64,000 bases of DNA from Girardinichthys multiradiatus (GCF_021462225.1 NC_061815.1:46971873-47035872); one strand, 5' to 3'. Numbered from the stretch's first letter, positions 48,062-60,028 are shown. Numbers and translations are program-made. Notes: a model not told the origin generated them from the sequence alone.

Positions 48062-49629
48062 CAGGTCCTTCTCAAAAAATTAGCATATTGTGATAAAGTT
48101 CATTATTTTCCATAATGTCATGATGAAAATTTAACATTCATATATTTTAGATTCATTGCACATTAACTGAAATATTTCAGGTCTTTTATTGTCTTAATAC
48201 GGATGATTTTGGCATACAGCTCATGAAAACCCAAAATTCCTATCTCACAAAATTACCATATTTCATCCGACCAATAAAAAAAAAGTGTTTTTAATACAAA
48301 AAACGTCAACCTTCAAATAATCATGTACAGTTATGCACTCAATACTTGGTCGGGAATCCTTTGGCAGAAATGACTGCTTCAATGCGGCGTGGCATGGAGG
48401 CAATCAGCCTGTGGCACTGCTGAGGTCTTATGGAGGCCCAGGATGCTTCGATAGCGGCCTTTAGCTCATCCAGAGTGTTGGGTCTTGAATCTCTCAACGT
48501 TCTCTTCACAATATCCCACAGATTCTCTATGGGGTTCAGGTCAGGAGAGTTGGCAGGCCAATTGAGCACAGTGATACCATGGTCAGTAAACCATTTACCA
48601 GTGGTTTTGGCACTGTGAGCAGGTGCCAGGTCGTGCTGAAAAATGAAATCTTCATCTCCATAAAGCTTTTCAGCAGATGGAAGCATGAAGTGCTCCAAAA
48701 TCTCCTGATAGCTAGCTGCATTGACCCTGCCCTTGATAAAACACAGTGGACCAACACCAGCAGCTGACACGGCACCCCAGACCATCACTGACTGTGGGTA
48801 CTTGACACTGGACTTCTGGCATTTTGGCATTTCCTTCTCCCCAGTCTTCCTCCGGACTCTGGCACCTTGATTTCCGAATGACATGCAGAATTTGCTTTCA
48901 TCTGAAAAAAGTACTTTGGACCACTGAGCAACAGTCCAGTGCTGCTTCTCTGTAGCCCAGGTCTGGGGAATGCGGCACCTGTAGCCCATTTCCTGCACAC
49001 GCCTGTGCACGGTGGCTCTGGATGTTTCTACTCCAGACTCAGTCCACTGCTTCCGCAGGTCCCCCAAGGTCTGGAATCGGCCCTTCTCCACAATCTTCCT
49101 CAGGGTCCGGTCACCTCTTCTCGTTGTGCAGCGTTTTCTGCCACACTTTTTCCTTCCCACAGACTTCCTACTGAGGTGCCTTGATACAGCACTCTGGGAA
49201 CAGCCTATTCGTTCAGAAATTTCTTTCTGTGTCTTACCCTCTTGCTTGAGGGTGTCAATAGTGGCCTTCTGGACAGCAGTCAGGTCGGCAGTCTTACCCA
49301 TGATTGGGGTTTTGAGTGATGAACCAGGCTGGGAGTTTTAAAGGCCTCAGGAATCTTTTGCAGGTGTTTAGAGTTAACTCGTTGATTCAGATGATTAGGT
49401 TCATAGCTCGTTTAGAGACCCTTTTAATGATATGCTAATTTTGTGAGATAGGAATTTTGGGTTTTCATGAGCTGTATGCCAAAATCATCCGTATTAAGAC
49501 AATAAAAGACCTGAAATATTTCAGTTAGTGTGCAATGAATCTAAAATATATTAATGTTAAATTTTCATCATGACATTATGGAAAATAATGAACTTTATCA
49601 CAATATGCTAATGTTTTGAGAAGGACCTG
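48062..49629 (-). mobile_element. Tc1-like transposon copy 2 (1568 bp, deletion subtype)
   Basis: TA at 48060-48061 and 49630-49631. The 200-bp inverted repeats are 48062-48261 and 49430-49629. It inserted in the same foldback right arm as copy 1, 203 bp away in arm coordinates, in the same orientation. It is shorter than copy 1 by exactly the 42-bp coding deletion. Confidence 0.92.
48339..49301 (-). CDS. Tc1/mariner DD34E transposase with 14-residue deletion (320 aa), copy 2
   Basis: The same protein as copy 1 but lacking residues 114-127, so CRIPQ runs directly into TWATEKQHW. The triad is retained (D134, D224, E259), as are the HDLAPAHSA and SPDLNPIENLW motifs. The deletion removes the KPLL-type segment between the second HTH and the RNase-H-like fold. 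Differences from copy 3 are few (for example SRKSVG and VRRKTG here against SGKSVG and VWRKTG). It is an open frame that may or may not be functional. Confidence 0.9.
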   Translation of the reverse strand: MGKTADLTAVQKATIDTLKQEGKTQKEISERIGCSQSAVSRHLSRKSVGRKKCGRKRCTTRRGDRTLRKIVEKGRFQTLGDLRKQWTESGVETSRATVHRRVQEMGYRCRIPQTWATEKQHWTVAQWSKVLFSDESKFCMSFGNQGARVRRKTGEKEMPKCQKSSVKYPQSVMVWGAVSAAGVGPLCFIKGRVNAASYQEILEHFMLPSAEKLYGDEDFIFQHDLAPAHSAKTTGKWFTDHGITVLNWPANSPDLNPIENLWDIVKRTLRDSRPNTLDELKAAIEASWASIRPQQCHRLIASMPRRIEAVISAKGFPTKY

Positions 49630-52600
49630 TACAATACCTCTTTTGGTTTTACTTATGCACAACTATTGACTAATATGCACACATTTCCATCTTTACATAC
49701 ACATTGTTTTTGACAGCGTTCTTACCCCATAGTTAATATCTAGGGACATAGAAGATAAGTTAACTTACTGGGATTTTACAGAACAGCAGCAAACATTTCA
49801 TTTCTTTACCCAAACCTGTTCTGTCTGTGCTGAATTGTTAAAAGCTGGTTATTTACCAGAACGTGATGAGATTTTCTTAAGGTTTATTTTTCTCCCACTC
49901 TGTTTTCTAGAGACAAGCTGCTTCAGTGGTCACAGTGTGAACAGAAGTCCTACAATGAAGGAAACTTTCCAACAGCCTCAGAAAGGTGGGTAAAAGTCAG
50001 TCTGGAAAAACGCACAGTGCTGCGAAAGATTCCTTGTCCCCCCTGACACTTCAGTCTAGTGTTGCTGTCAAAGTTGAATGTTTCAGGTGATCAAACACAT
50101 TGTAATATTAAAAAAGATAAACTCAGTAAATATTAAATGTAGTTTTCAATGATGATTTCAGTTATGGAGGGGAAAAAGCTTTGCCAACTAATGTGGCCAC
50201 ATGTGATTAAAGTAATTCTAGCAAACCATCATCCACAAATGGAGAAAACACGGAGAAAAGGATTGTGTTCTTCATGGGTTAGGGATAAATTCTATTTTTC
50301 GATACGTCAAAATGTAAACATGGATGATTAGTCTTGATTATCTAAATATCAATTTATTACCTAATTTGACGGAATAAATGAGGCACACAGACACTTTGAT
50401 GTGAACACATATGGTCACAAACTTCGCATCCAGTCATCTGTGCACCAAAGGAAAATGACGTGGACAAGAGCCATCACAAATGCCAACTCTGTAAAACTAA
50501 AAGTAAATATTTTTAGCCATAAAACACGATTCCACCAGAGATAGAAGTAAACCTCCCAGCCACCATAAACCAGAAGTCCACTGAGCAAGCAATTTCAAAG
50601 CTAGCGTGTAACTCAGAAAAGTCAAAGTAAATTACAAAGTTCATTACAACTTTTAACAGAGTGGATCTGTGACCATTGAAAGTCATTGAGAACAAGTGCT
50701 TTCACATGCTCTAACATAGGATGTATGGAGAGTTAATGCCACAGAACCTTAGGGGACATTAACATGAAGAGACAGAACAAATTTGTAGGTAACTGTAGGT
50801 GGTTTTTCAGAGATTTATACTTATTTGTTTTGGTTCTTGGAAATAGCTCGACTCAAAAGGAAATAACGTCCACCACTGGTTCCTACTCGTGATTCAGGAA
50901 CTCATGATCAGCAGTTTCTATTATTTCTTCCATTGGCAGTTTGTGACCGAACGCTATTGGCATGTCTACCATGTAATGTCTTATGTTGTCCAGGTAAGAG
51001 AGACCAGTTCTAGATCTGCATATTCATATTATCACGAAAACTTTTTGACTAACTGGTTAAAGATTTTAAGTGGCCGATTGTGGATCACGTCGATGATTCT
51101 GAATTGATTACCAAACGTCAAAGGTTTTTGAGGAACACCGCAGATGGGAAAGCTGAAGCTATTCACATAGTTCATCACCTTTCCTGTGTAGGATTTGCAT
51201 CAACCGACAATTGTTGAGGACCAGGGCTTTAGTGCTATAGAACGCTAACGCTACAGCAATGCTAACACTACAAAATGCAAATATTATTTTTCACACAAAT
51301 GTGCATGATGGCCGCTACTGGTGCATCAGCCTACTGCACACTTCCTGCAAACTTGATTGTCCCTTATCAGTAGTCTCCTTGTGTTGCTGCCATGTATCTG
51401 CTGCATCTGTCATGTTGCATTTTTCGTCTTTGTCCTCTTTATGCTGCAATGACGGCACCGAAGCGATGGTGGTGAACAGGCACTCTCTTTAAGAACCATC
51501 AAAGAGGTGTGTGCAAAGTGGGAATAGGTGCAAAGATTCTGGGAACCGCATTACCCAAATCAGGATGTTGTCTCAAGCAGCATAACTCTGTGGAACTAGG
51601 TTTACCTAAAAGACAATAGCAAGTGTGTGTGGACCAATTTTTGTTTAACTACAAGCCTAAAGACAGGGAGATGAGTGCCACCAGCACTTCTACAGGCAGC
51701 AACATGCAGACTGCCAGTGCTCCCTTTGCTTTGTGCCCTTTGCCTCTGGCTATGGGCCCGGTGCGAAACACACAAGCGCCCATGAGGTCTTTTCTAAAGG
51801 TAAAAATGGAAGTGTTTTCTCCTTCCAAATAGTAAAAAAGATCTACCTCTCAATAGTCTATAATTTAAAACTACACAAAACTAGTTTTTATTGTTTTTAT
51901 TATTTATTGTTTCATTATAATTTCACCATACAGTGCTTCTAGCAATGTTATATACAATTGATGACTATTATGATGAAGATTTCTGTGCTTTTCAGTGTTG
52001 CGTGTTTTGGGGAATGTGTGGGAGAGGGCTGAAACTAATTATTTTAATTTCCTTTATTTTTTTAAGGAGTAACTTGTTACCACATACAAATTTCTGATAC
52101 AGAAAAATACTAAATTAAATTAGCATTCAGAGGTTCCTCTGCGTAAAAAAACTATAAAGCCCCTCCAAATGTGAACAGCTTAAGTTTGAGTTGGGCCACA
52201 AAAATAAAAGTCACTCGCTTGGCACTACAGGAAACCAGCAACTCTCTTTAGATGCCACCGTACAACATGTTGAGGTAAGTCTCCACATGAAGTGGTTAAG
52301 CAGAATAATGTTAATCTGGCAAACCCTCAGAGGTTCAGCTTTTCACAGCGTGTCAGAAGATATTAAATGAGATTGTTCATACTGTATGTGTGTATCCATA
52401 TAGTGGCAGCACTCCTCAGGCAGGATATATGAGCAGTGTTTTTATAACTACTGCATTTATCTTCCAATCATTACTCCAGGACCGCCTACAGACAATCAGG
52501 AGGAGCCTATAAGTGAGTGGTTCATTAACTAACTTCTGTGAAATTTTATCCAGGATTTATTCCCATGTATAACGTTCCTTCTTTGAATGAGGACGTTTTT

Positions 52601-54631
52601 GTAAATTGAGGAAGAAATCCCCTGTTTCTACACAGCGACAGCAAACCCTTATATCCAGTAATATATATATTCATCTCCTGACCTTATTTAGTTGATTTGA
52701 ATACCATATGTCTGATTTCTAGGACTTGTGATAAATGTTTTTCTTGTCTGTTATCATTTAAACTTTTTTTCCTCATTTATTTTCTGTCCAATAAAGTCAC
52801 GTGTTCAATAGGATTACTTTTACAATCCTTCTCCCTCATTGACTTTTACAACCCTCATTCCACAGCATATTATTGCTACTGTTTTAAATAGATAAACACA
52901 TGAAAAAAGGCAGTTAAATGTTTGTTTAATCTAGAAGAGAGGTCCGATAAAGTTCCTGCAGACGACAAAACTCAATCTGGTCCTCCGCTGTTTATTACCC
53001 CTGCTTTTATCAGGCAGTGTGCTTCACGACTTTTATAGGTTAATAAATGATGTAAAGGAACAGCTGTGCCAAACCAATTGGAAAGAAAATGAGTTTAGTG
53101 TACAGACTTAGGAACATGTAATGTGGAAGAGAGAAATAGCCTGCTGTGTTTCCTAGATGGTTTATTGAAATTAGAGTTTTTAGTTTTGTAAAGATCTTTA
53201 AACTCACCGACCTATCAGAGTAGAGCTGCTATGTCACTGCCTGTTGACCACTTTCTATGAGAAATCAGCTAGAAGGCACACAGACTGCCTGGTGACGATT
53301 GCTGAGTGGCTGCACGCCTCAACAAAACCTTTACTTTACTGACTCAGAAAACGCGTTTAAGGATGTTAATCTGGTTAGAACAAAACAGCAGGAATTCCTG
53401 CTGTGACTAGATACCTGAAGCACTTATAGTAAAGAATACGTATATGTTAATCAACAACATGTTTTATAAATACAGAACTAAAAGAGCTCGACTGATTAGT
53501 AGGTAACAGTATGCTATAGACTGTACAGAAGTCCAAAGTCATCTCTCATTTCTATGTATTTAGTTAACATGTTGGTAATTTTGATGAGTGTGTTGAAGTG
53601 GTCTTAAGTTATTTTTTTCTGAGTTTTCTGTAAATGTTTATTAAAAAAAAAACTTTATTTGGACTTTGGCTTCTTTCTGCTTATTTTCTTCATTAAGTCT
53701 GGAGGATTCTTGATCAAATCTGCTTTTAAAGATTACAAAAAAGTTTAACTCTTCAAAAACGATGTACACAAACAGATTTTTATGGTAGAGTATAAACTTT
53801 GCTTGTATGTGTGGTAGTCAATGTGTGGCTCAAACTTGAATTCAGTATTCAACCACTATTTCATCAGTAAACCCTTTGTTTGCCCAGCTGCTAAAGCTGG
53901 TGAACTTCTAAGAAGGTGTCAGGTCTTCTTTATTGACTATTAAAACACCTAAAAGGAATCAGAAGGGAGACAAATAATGGATAAAGAACTTTCTCCAGCC
54001 TGTGGAAAAGTTCACAGAGTTAATTAACAGGCTTAATTCTCACCATGGGTGTTAGAAAGTCATCACCATGTGACAGCAGTCAAACACTGGGTGTTTATTC
54101 TGCTCACCACAGCAGTGGCAGACTTTGTAAACCGATCTGACACATCCAGAAGCTTTCAATGCACCTCACAAATCAAATAAGCTAGAAATTATATATTAAG
54201 GAAGGAAATGTGCAACTATGATTGGCTAATTTTCTACCTAATGAATTTTCGCTATGCAGTGATCTCACAGTACACTAAATATCTTTTTTTTCTAATTGGG
54301 GATGCTGTGAAGTCTTGGAACACAGTTTACAGACTGATGTTCATCAGGGAATTGCCTGAACCTCTTCTGCACTTTAGATACATTCGTCTTCATTTACATG
54401 CAAAGTTTCTTTTGCTCTGCTGTGTGCAGCCAGCCTGTTTCAGTTCATCAATAACATCTAGTTATTTACTGGATCAAAGCGAAAAGACTAAAAATTCTGT
54501 TTCACTGACTGAATCTTTCACTTGCTGTATTCATGCAATGATCCAGGAGGAAGGATCAACCCTTATATGATTAATATTCATTTACATGCAACTATTCACA
54601 TGTATGTATGTCCACACACTGAAGGACTTAC

Positions 54632-54688
54632 TAGTAAAGCACTTCATTGGCCTCGTGTCTCTCGTAACGCACCGTCTCGCACATTATC
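54632..54688 (-). CDS. rapgef2: rapgef2 coding exon, long isoform (57 nt)
   Basis: This exon encodes (R)IMCETVRYERHEANEVLY(Y), matching the family segment LMCETVRYERHEANEVLYY that leads into the N-terminal cNBD-like fold. The acceptor is cacag|GATAATG at 54688 and the donor TACTA|gtaagt at 54631. The first base completes the Arg codon from the upstream exon (AG|G) and the last two bases start the Tyr codon (TA|C). Leu-to-Ile at the second residue is the only change I can see from the mammalian sequence over this stretch. Confidence 0.95.
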
Positions 54689-55973
54689 CTGTGGAAACAG
54701 AGCAATAAGAATGTCAGTTATCAGCAGCAGAAATATCTATTTTATCACAAGAATAAAATTATTATATAAAAAGCTTCAGGAATGGTTAATATTGATTTTA
54801 TGTTACATAAACATCTGGAGTTATTTTCCACCACTGTCAGTGACATGCAGTAACCACATTGTTAAGTGTTTAGTGCATTTATTAATAGCTGTAAGAATGC
54901 ACTGCATGTTTGATGAGGGAAAAACGGACTTCACACCAACAGACTGAGTCTCAGAGACTCTTCCTTTCTACCTGCAACAGCTGCAGGTGGATGAGAAGAT
55001 TCTAATCTGTGTCAGCAGACATTTCTCAGGTTGTCCATAAAATTCCCAGAGACTTTAATAAAACTGCATATTTTTAACTCAATAGATACTGAATTAGAGC
55101 TGCACAATATATTGATCTGTATTCTTTATAATCGTTTTAATATATATATTTTTTTTAAATCATCTTTATTGGTCATTGCACATGTACATTACAACGAAAT
55201 TTGTCCTCTGCATTTAACCCATCCCTTATAGGGAGCAGTGCACAACGTCGCAACTGCAAAGGACTGCTTGTATGAAATATTTGGTAGGTTATAACATTTC
55301 AGTCTCCATGCATTTTAACTTTGCTAATAATTTATCTGGATGAACGTTCACTGTCCTATATGGACACACCTGATCTAGATCTTATATACCAAGAGGCTAA
55401 CCTCACAGGAGGCGTGGACATTAGGGCTGCAGATCAGTGGATACAGTATGCAGTCGTTTTTGTAGTATTAAACAAAAAACAAATTGCCATGTCATGTTTA
55501 TCTGATATTATGGAGTCCTATAAAAATGCTTTATGGAAATACCAAAATAAAGCAAACTGACAGAATCGTTTGATTACTGAGATCTCGAGCAGCAGAATAT
55601 AAGAAGTCTTCTCCAATATGAAGGAATCCCAAAGACTGCTTGGTAGACCAGTTGATTTCAAGGGACACGTAATGAATCTCTACATTAAAATCTCATCTGT
55701 GAGCAGTTGGATGGACTTTTACTGCCCTTGATGCATTTTAGTCAATGACGCTCAAGCTCACGGATAGTTGTGGGCAAATCGTGATGATGGAAAACAAAGA
55801 GAAGAGCAAGAAAAATCGTCATTGCAACTTTCAACAATAATATCGCAAATGCATAAAGCCCTCAAAGACAAAGCATCAAATGTGATTTAAAATGTCTAAT
55901 GAAGTAGAGAGCTTCATGTGCAGGGGCAGTTTCCTCCTGGTCCTGGTCTCCTCCATTTTTCAACCTGGACATA
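54689..55973 (-). other. rapgef2 intron, right of the 57-nt exon
   Basis: Contains a truncated dispersed repeat (55159-55239) in AT-rich sequence. No exon seen. The open frame at 55321-55560 has no recognisable product. Confidence 0.6.
55159..55239 (+). repeat. Dispersed short repeat, copy 3 (truncated)
   Basis: catctttattggtcattgc to ccttatagggagcagtg, matching only the first 80 bp of the copies at 30.5 and 44.9 kb. Confidence 0.75.
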
Positions 55974-57541
55974 CAGGTCCTTCTCAAAATATTAGCATAT
56001 TGTGATAAAGTTCATTATTTTCCATAATGTCATGATGAAAATTTAATATTCATATATTTTAAATTCATTGCACACTAACTGAAATATTTCAGGTCTTTTA
56101 TTGTCTTAATACGGATGATTTTGGCATACAGCTCATGAAAACCCAAAATTCCTATCTCACAAAATTAGCTTATCATTAAAAGGGTCTCTAAACGAGCTAT
56201 GAACCTAATCATCTGAATCAACGGGTTAACTCTAAACACCTGCAAAAGATTCCTGGGGCCTTTAAAACTCCCAGCCTGGTTCATCACTCAAAACGCCAAT
56301 CATGGGTAAGACTGCTGACCTGACTGCTGTCCAGAAGGCCACTATTGACACCCTCAAGCAAGAGGGTAAGACACAGAAAGAAATTTCTGAACGAATAGGC
56401 TGTTCCCAGAGTGCTGTATCAAGGCACCTCAGTGGGAAGTCTGTGGGAAGGAAAAAGTGTGGCAGAAAACGCTGCACAACGAGAAGAGGTGACCGGACCC
56501 TGAGGAAGATTGTGGAGAAGGGCCGATTCCAGACCTTGGGGGACCTGCGGAAGCAGTGGACTGAGTCTGGAGTAGAAACATCCAGAGCCACCGTGCACAG
56601 GCGTGTGCAGGAAATGGGCTACAGGTGCCGCATTCCCCAGACCTGGGCTACAGAGAAGCAGCACTGGACTGTTGCTCAGTGGTCCAAAGTACTTTTTTCG
56701 GATGAAAGCAAATTCTGCATGTCATTCGGAAATCAAGGTGCCAGAGTCTGGAGGAAGACTGGGGAGAAGGAAATGCCAAAATGCCAGAAGTCCAGTGTCA
56801 AGTACCCACAGTCAGTGATGGTCTGGGGTGCCGTGTCAGCTGCTGGTGTTGGTCCACTGTGTTTTATCAAGGGCAGGGTCAATGCAGCTAGCTATCAGGA
56901 GATTTTGGAGCACTTCATGCTTTCATCTGCTGAAAAGCTTTATGGAGATGAAGATTTCATTTTTCAGCACGACCTGGCACCTGCTCACAGTGCCAAAACC
57001 ACTGGTAAATGGTTTACTTACCATGGTATCACTGTGCTCAATTGGCCTGCCAACTCTCCTGACCTGAACCCCATAGAGAATCTGTGGGATATTGTGAAGA
57101 GAACGTTGAGAGACTCAAGACCCAACACTCTGGATGAGCTAAAGGCCGCTATCGAAGCATCCTGGGCCTCCATAAGACCTCAGCAGTGCCACAGGCTGAT
57201 TGCCTCCATGCCACGCCGCATTGAAGCAGTCATTTCTGCAAAAGGATTCCCGACCAAGTATTGAGTGCATAACTGTACATGATTATTTGAAGGTTGACGT
57301 TTTTTGTATTAAAAACACTTTTCTTTTATTGGTCGGATGAAATATGCTAATTTTGTGAGATAGGAATTTTGGGTTTTCATGAGCTGTATGCCACAATCAT
57401 CTGTATTAAGACAATAAAAGACCTGAAATATTTCAGTTAGTGTGCAATGAATCTAAAATATATGAATGTTTAATTTTCATCATGACATTATGGAAAATAA
57501 TTAACTTTATCACAATATGCTAATATTTTGAGAAGGACCTG
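55974..57541 (+). mobile_element. Tc1-like transposon copy 3 (1568 bp, deletion subtype)
   Basis: TA at 55972-55973 and 57542-57543. The 200-bp inverted repeats are 55974-56173 and 57342-57541. The total length equals copy 2. It is inserted in the 3.5 kb rapgef2 intron in the opposite orientation to copies 1 and 2. Confidence 0.92.
56302..57264 (+). CDS. Tc1/mariner DD34E transposase with 14-residue deletion (320 aa), copy 3
   Basis: This has the same 14-residue absence as copy 2, at the same place (CRIPQTWATEKQHW). The triad D134, D224, E259 is intact and the frame ends AKGFPTKY. It differs from copy 2 at a handful of residues, such as SSAEK for PSAEK and TYHG for TDHG. It is transcriptionally antisense to rapgef2 and has no host function apparent. 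Confidence 0.9.
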   Translation: MGKTADLTAVQKATIDTLKQEGKTQKEISERIGCSQSAVSRHLSGKSVGRKKCGRKRCTTRRGDRTLRKIVEKGRFQTLGDLRKQWTESGVETSRATVHRRVQEMGYRCRIPQTWATEKQHWTVAQWSKVLFSDESKFCMSFGNQGARVWRKTGEKEMPKCQKSSVKYPQSVMVWGAVSAAGVGPLCFIKGRVNAASYQEILEHFMLSSAEKLYGDEDFIFQHDLAPAHSAKTTGKWFTYHGITVLNWPANSPDLNPIENLWDIVKRTLRDSRPNTLDELKAAIEASWASIRPQQCHRLIASMPRRIEAVISAKGFPTKY

Positions 57542-57543
57542 TA

Positions 57544-58189
57544 TTAAGACCAAGCAATAATAGTTCTCTTCATTTTCCACCATCCCGTCCCCACCACTCT
57601 GGGACGTTTGTCTTTGTCATCCGAATACTATTGGCATGCAGAATGTGAATGCAGGGCACTCTACCAAATACTACATCCAAGCAGTCTTTTACAACTGCAA
57701 TATTAAGCACACTGATAATGCAATAAAGACTCTGATTCAATGTGTTGTGCAGCTCTACTTAAAACTGTAATAAAATTAAAAAGTGGATTTTAAAGTTGGA
57801 AGAAGGTGAAATAGTCAAAAGCAAATTACCTAAACAAAAAGATAGGAAACAGGAAGAAGAGATATGAGGTTAATGTGTGAACCTTGAAAAAATAAGTAAA
57901 ATAATAATTAGCCTGTTGCCAAGTAGCGTTCGCAAGCAATAAAAACTGTCTTTTTTAAGGGTCTTGGACTGGCTTTATAGCTTCTTTTCAAAAATCATAT
58001 TCAGTATTATTTTTGAACTTTGGTAATTTTGCCTTAAATTATTCTGGCTACCAAGGGCTTAGAGGTCCACTGGAATATATAAACCTTATGAAATTCTCTA
58101 GTGTTCAACCAGCAGCTCAGCTTGCTGTTAATTTTCCATCCCAGGCTACAACCATCTCTCCATCTTGTCTCCATCTTGTACAGACTTAC
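57544..58189 (-). other. rapgef2 intron, short unassigned stretch
   Basis: AT-rich sequence between Tc1 copy 3 and the exon at 58190. Nothing recognised. Confidence 0.6.
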
Positions 58190-58260
58190 CTCAGCTGGTG
58201 CTCCCGCAGGTTTGACAGGGCCTCCATCCCATGGAGATACGAGTAAACGATCTCCAGGTC
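58190..58260 (-). CDS. rapgef2: rapgef2 coding exon, long isoform: helical lead-in (71 nt)
   Basis: This exon encodes DLEIVYSYLHGMEALSN followed by LREHQL(R), recognised as the segment just after the N-terminal MASYVDN...RTPQ of the long RAPGEF2 isoform. The acceptor is cttcctcag|GACCTGG at 58260 (phase 0) and the donor CTGAG|gtaagt at 58189 (phase 2). This is the most 5' rapgef2 exon in the window. The initiator exon was searched for on the minus strand up to 64000 and not seen, so it is probably further right. Local sequence is nearly invariant at protein level against mammals. Confidence 0.95.
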
Positions 58261-59924
58261 CTGAGGAAGCGGAGCAGAAAGTCAGTCAGATAGAAAATCA
58301 CGTAGATCTGTGGCAACTCATTCAAAAACACAAATGTGTCATTAGACTTAAAAGTTAAATGAATTACTTGATGAAGCAAAGTTTACTTGATCTCACGCAC
58401 ATTATTCATTTTGTTTCTGGAATAACTGATTAAACAATGAGTTTGAGAAATAATCTAAATAAATTCTTCAGGCTTCCCTGTTATGGCTGAACAGACATCA
58501 GAGCCAAACTGCTTTTTCTGAATAAATATTGTCTATGATTATTTAGTCTACTCAAACCTGACTTTTGAGCATTAGACTTGTTAAATGAGTGTAATACCAG
58601 TTTGATGCATTCAAGCTTAGTGAACCATGATTATGCATTTGCTTCAACAGTTAACATGCTGCTGATTCATGCTGCATTGGATAAACAGCAAACTATTAAC
58701 AAGCACGGTTTCATTGATTTCTGAGTCTGAACACTGGAATAGACGCAATGGAAAAAATAAAAAAAAGAGGCCTACGGCTCAACTATAAACTCTATTCAAT
58801 TGCTTCATCAAGAGACCCAGTGAGTAACTGCGGGATTGTCTGGCCGGTGTTCAAGTCTGAGGTGAAACAAAGTGGCCCTCTCCGAGAGCTGGCAGACAGC
58901 ACAGCTACCCCGGTGTCTGCCGGTGCACACTGGGCCACAGACCTCACGTCCGTGTGTCTGTGTTTGGGCTGCACGACTGGTGGAAGCTACTGGGAGGCCT
59001 TTGTCGGCGGAAAACTGGAGGTAGATGTGGCGACAGCAGGGCAGAGGGACAACAGAGAGCTTGTCCTCAGGCTGGGCCAGAAATGCACATGAAGCCACAC
59101 AGAATGCGCAGTTTGTCCCAGGGTTAAGTGTCTGAGAGCAACAATCCTATAATTATTGAAGGTTTTATGACATGGAGACAGCAGTTCATGCTGATTTGGT
59201 CTCCCATACCGTGTGTCAGAGGACCTTCAGTGTTTCATGGAAAACAGAATGCATAAAAAAATAAGAAACCTCTTCAAGATAAAAGCTGAAAACCTTTGCC
59301 TTAAAAGGCTGCAGGCAGCACAACGTGTGACTAAAATAGTTCTAATCCATGTCATTCTCTACCTTCAAATCCAAACCGTATGAAAAAGAGTTGATCAAAA
59401 TCAGGATTAAGTTTCAGAAGATGTTTTCTAAATGATTATCACCCGCAGCCAGTTATTTTGTTGCTGAAAGCAATGAATCAATTTTGGAAAAGGCATGGCT
59501 GCTGCTGGAAAATATGGAGGACTGATCCTGCCATAATTAAGAATAAATATAGAAACAAATAAATGAATAAATAAAATTATTAGTGGGCCAAAAAGTAGCT
59601 AGAATTGTAAATTTTTTGCACCATTAAATGCAAAAACATAATAAAAAGAAGAGATTTATGAAATTATTAATCAATTAATCAGATATAAATATATATATAT
59701 TTTTTTATTTTAATCTACTATTCTTATTTAAACCACTAATTTTCAAATCATATTTTGTTTCTTGAACTCTATATTTTTCCTTTGTTTATTTAATTCAAGT
59801 GGATTTCTTACTGTTTTATTTCTTTGAAATGTATTACCACTCTAATATATTTGAAACATGTTTTTCTCGTTAAAAATATATTATTTTTCAAATGATTTTA
59901 CTCTCCTTTTATTTCTTAAGCACT

Positions 59925-60028
59925 GATCCCTTAGAGAGCAGTGGGCGGCCATTGTGCGGTGCCCGGAATGCTCATTCTGGAGCTAAGTGTCAGATGGAAC
60001 TGGGTTTGAACCAGCAACCCAACACAGC
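59925..60028 (+). repeat. Dispersed short repeat, copy 4 (internal part, diverged)
   Basis: gagcagtgggcggccattgtg, gctcattctggagctaagtg and gggtttgaaccagcaaccc align with the middle and 3' part of the copy at 30.5 kb, with a short deletion. Confidence 0.6.

Larger units (their letters stand above)
45253..49736. mobile_element. Giant foldback (hairpin) element flanked by TTAA, split by two Tc1 insertions
   Basis: TTAA lies at 45253-45256 and 49733-49736. Inside, the left arm 45257-45870 (614 bp) is the reverse complement of a right arm now in three pieces, 45936-46246, 47859-48061 and 49632-49732 (615 bp in total). The arms are separated by a 65-bp loop (45871-45935). Terminal sequence is CTATGGGGTAAGAACGCTGT and its inverse. 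Without the insertions the element is about 1.3 kb. There is no coding capacity, so it is non-autonomous. TTAA suggests a piggyBac- or Kolobok-type transposase acting in trans. Mismatches between the arms are few. Confidence 0.8.
39350..54631 (-). other. rapgef2 intron (15282 nt), repeat-rich
   Basis: It is filled in large part by mobile DNA: the TTAA element (39590-40440), nested LINE fragments (43195-44300), a dispersed repeat (44921-45125) and the foldback/Tc1 nest (45253-49736). The stretches 40445-43190 and 49737-54631 contain no exon, RNA gene or element that I can name. Confidence 0.6.

Noticed and set aside
49912..49987. Plus-strand exon-like stretch (acceptor tttctag, open DKLLQWSQCEQ..., donor-like AAAG|gtgggt)
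   Set aside because: Short, peptide unrecognised, wrong strand for rapgef2 and no companion exons; such patterns are expected by chance in 64 kb.
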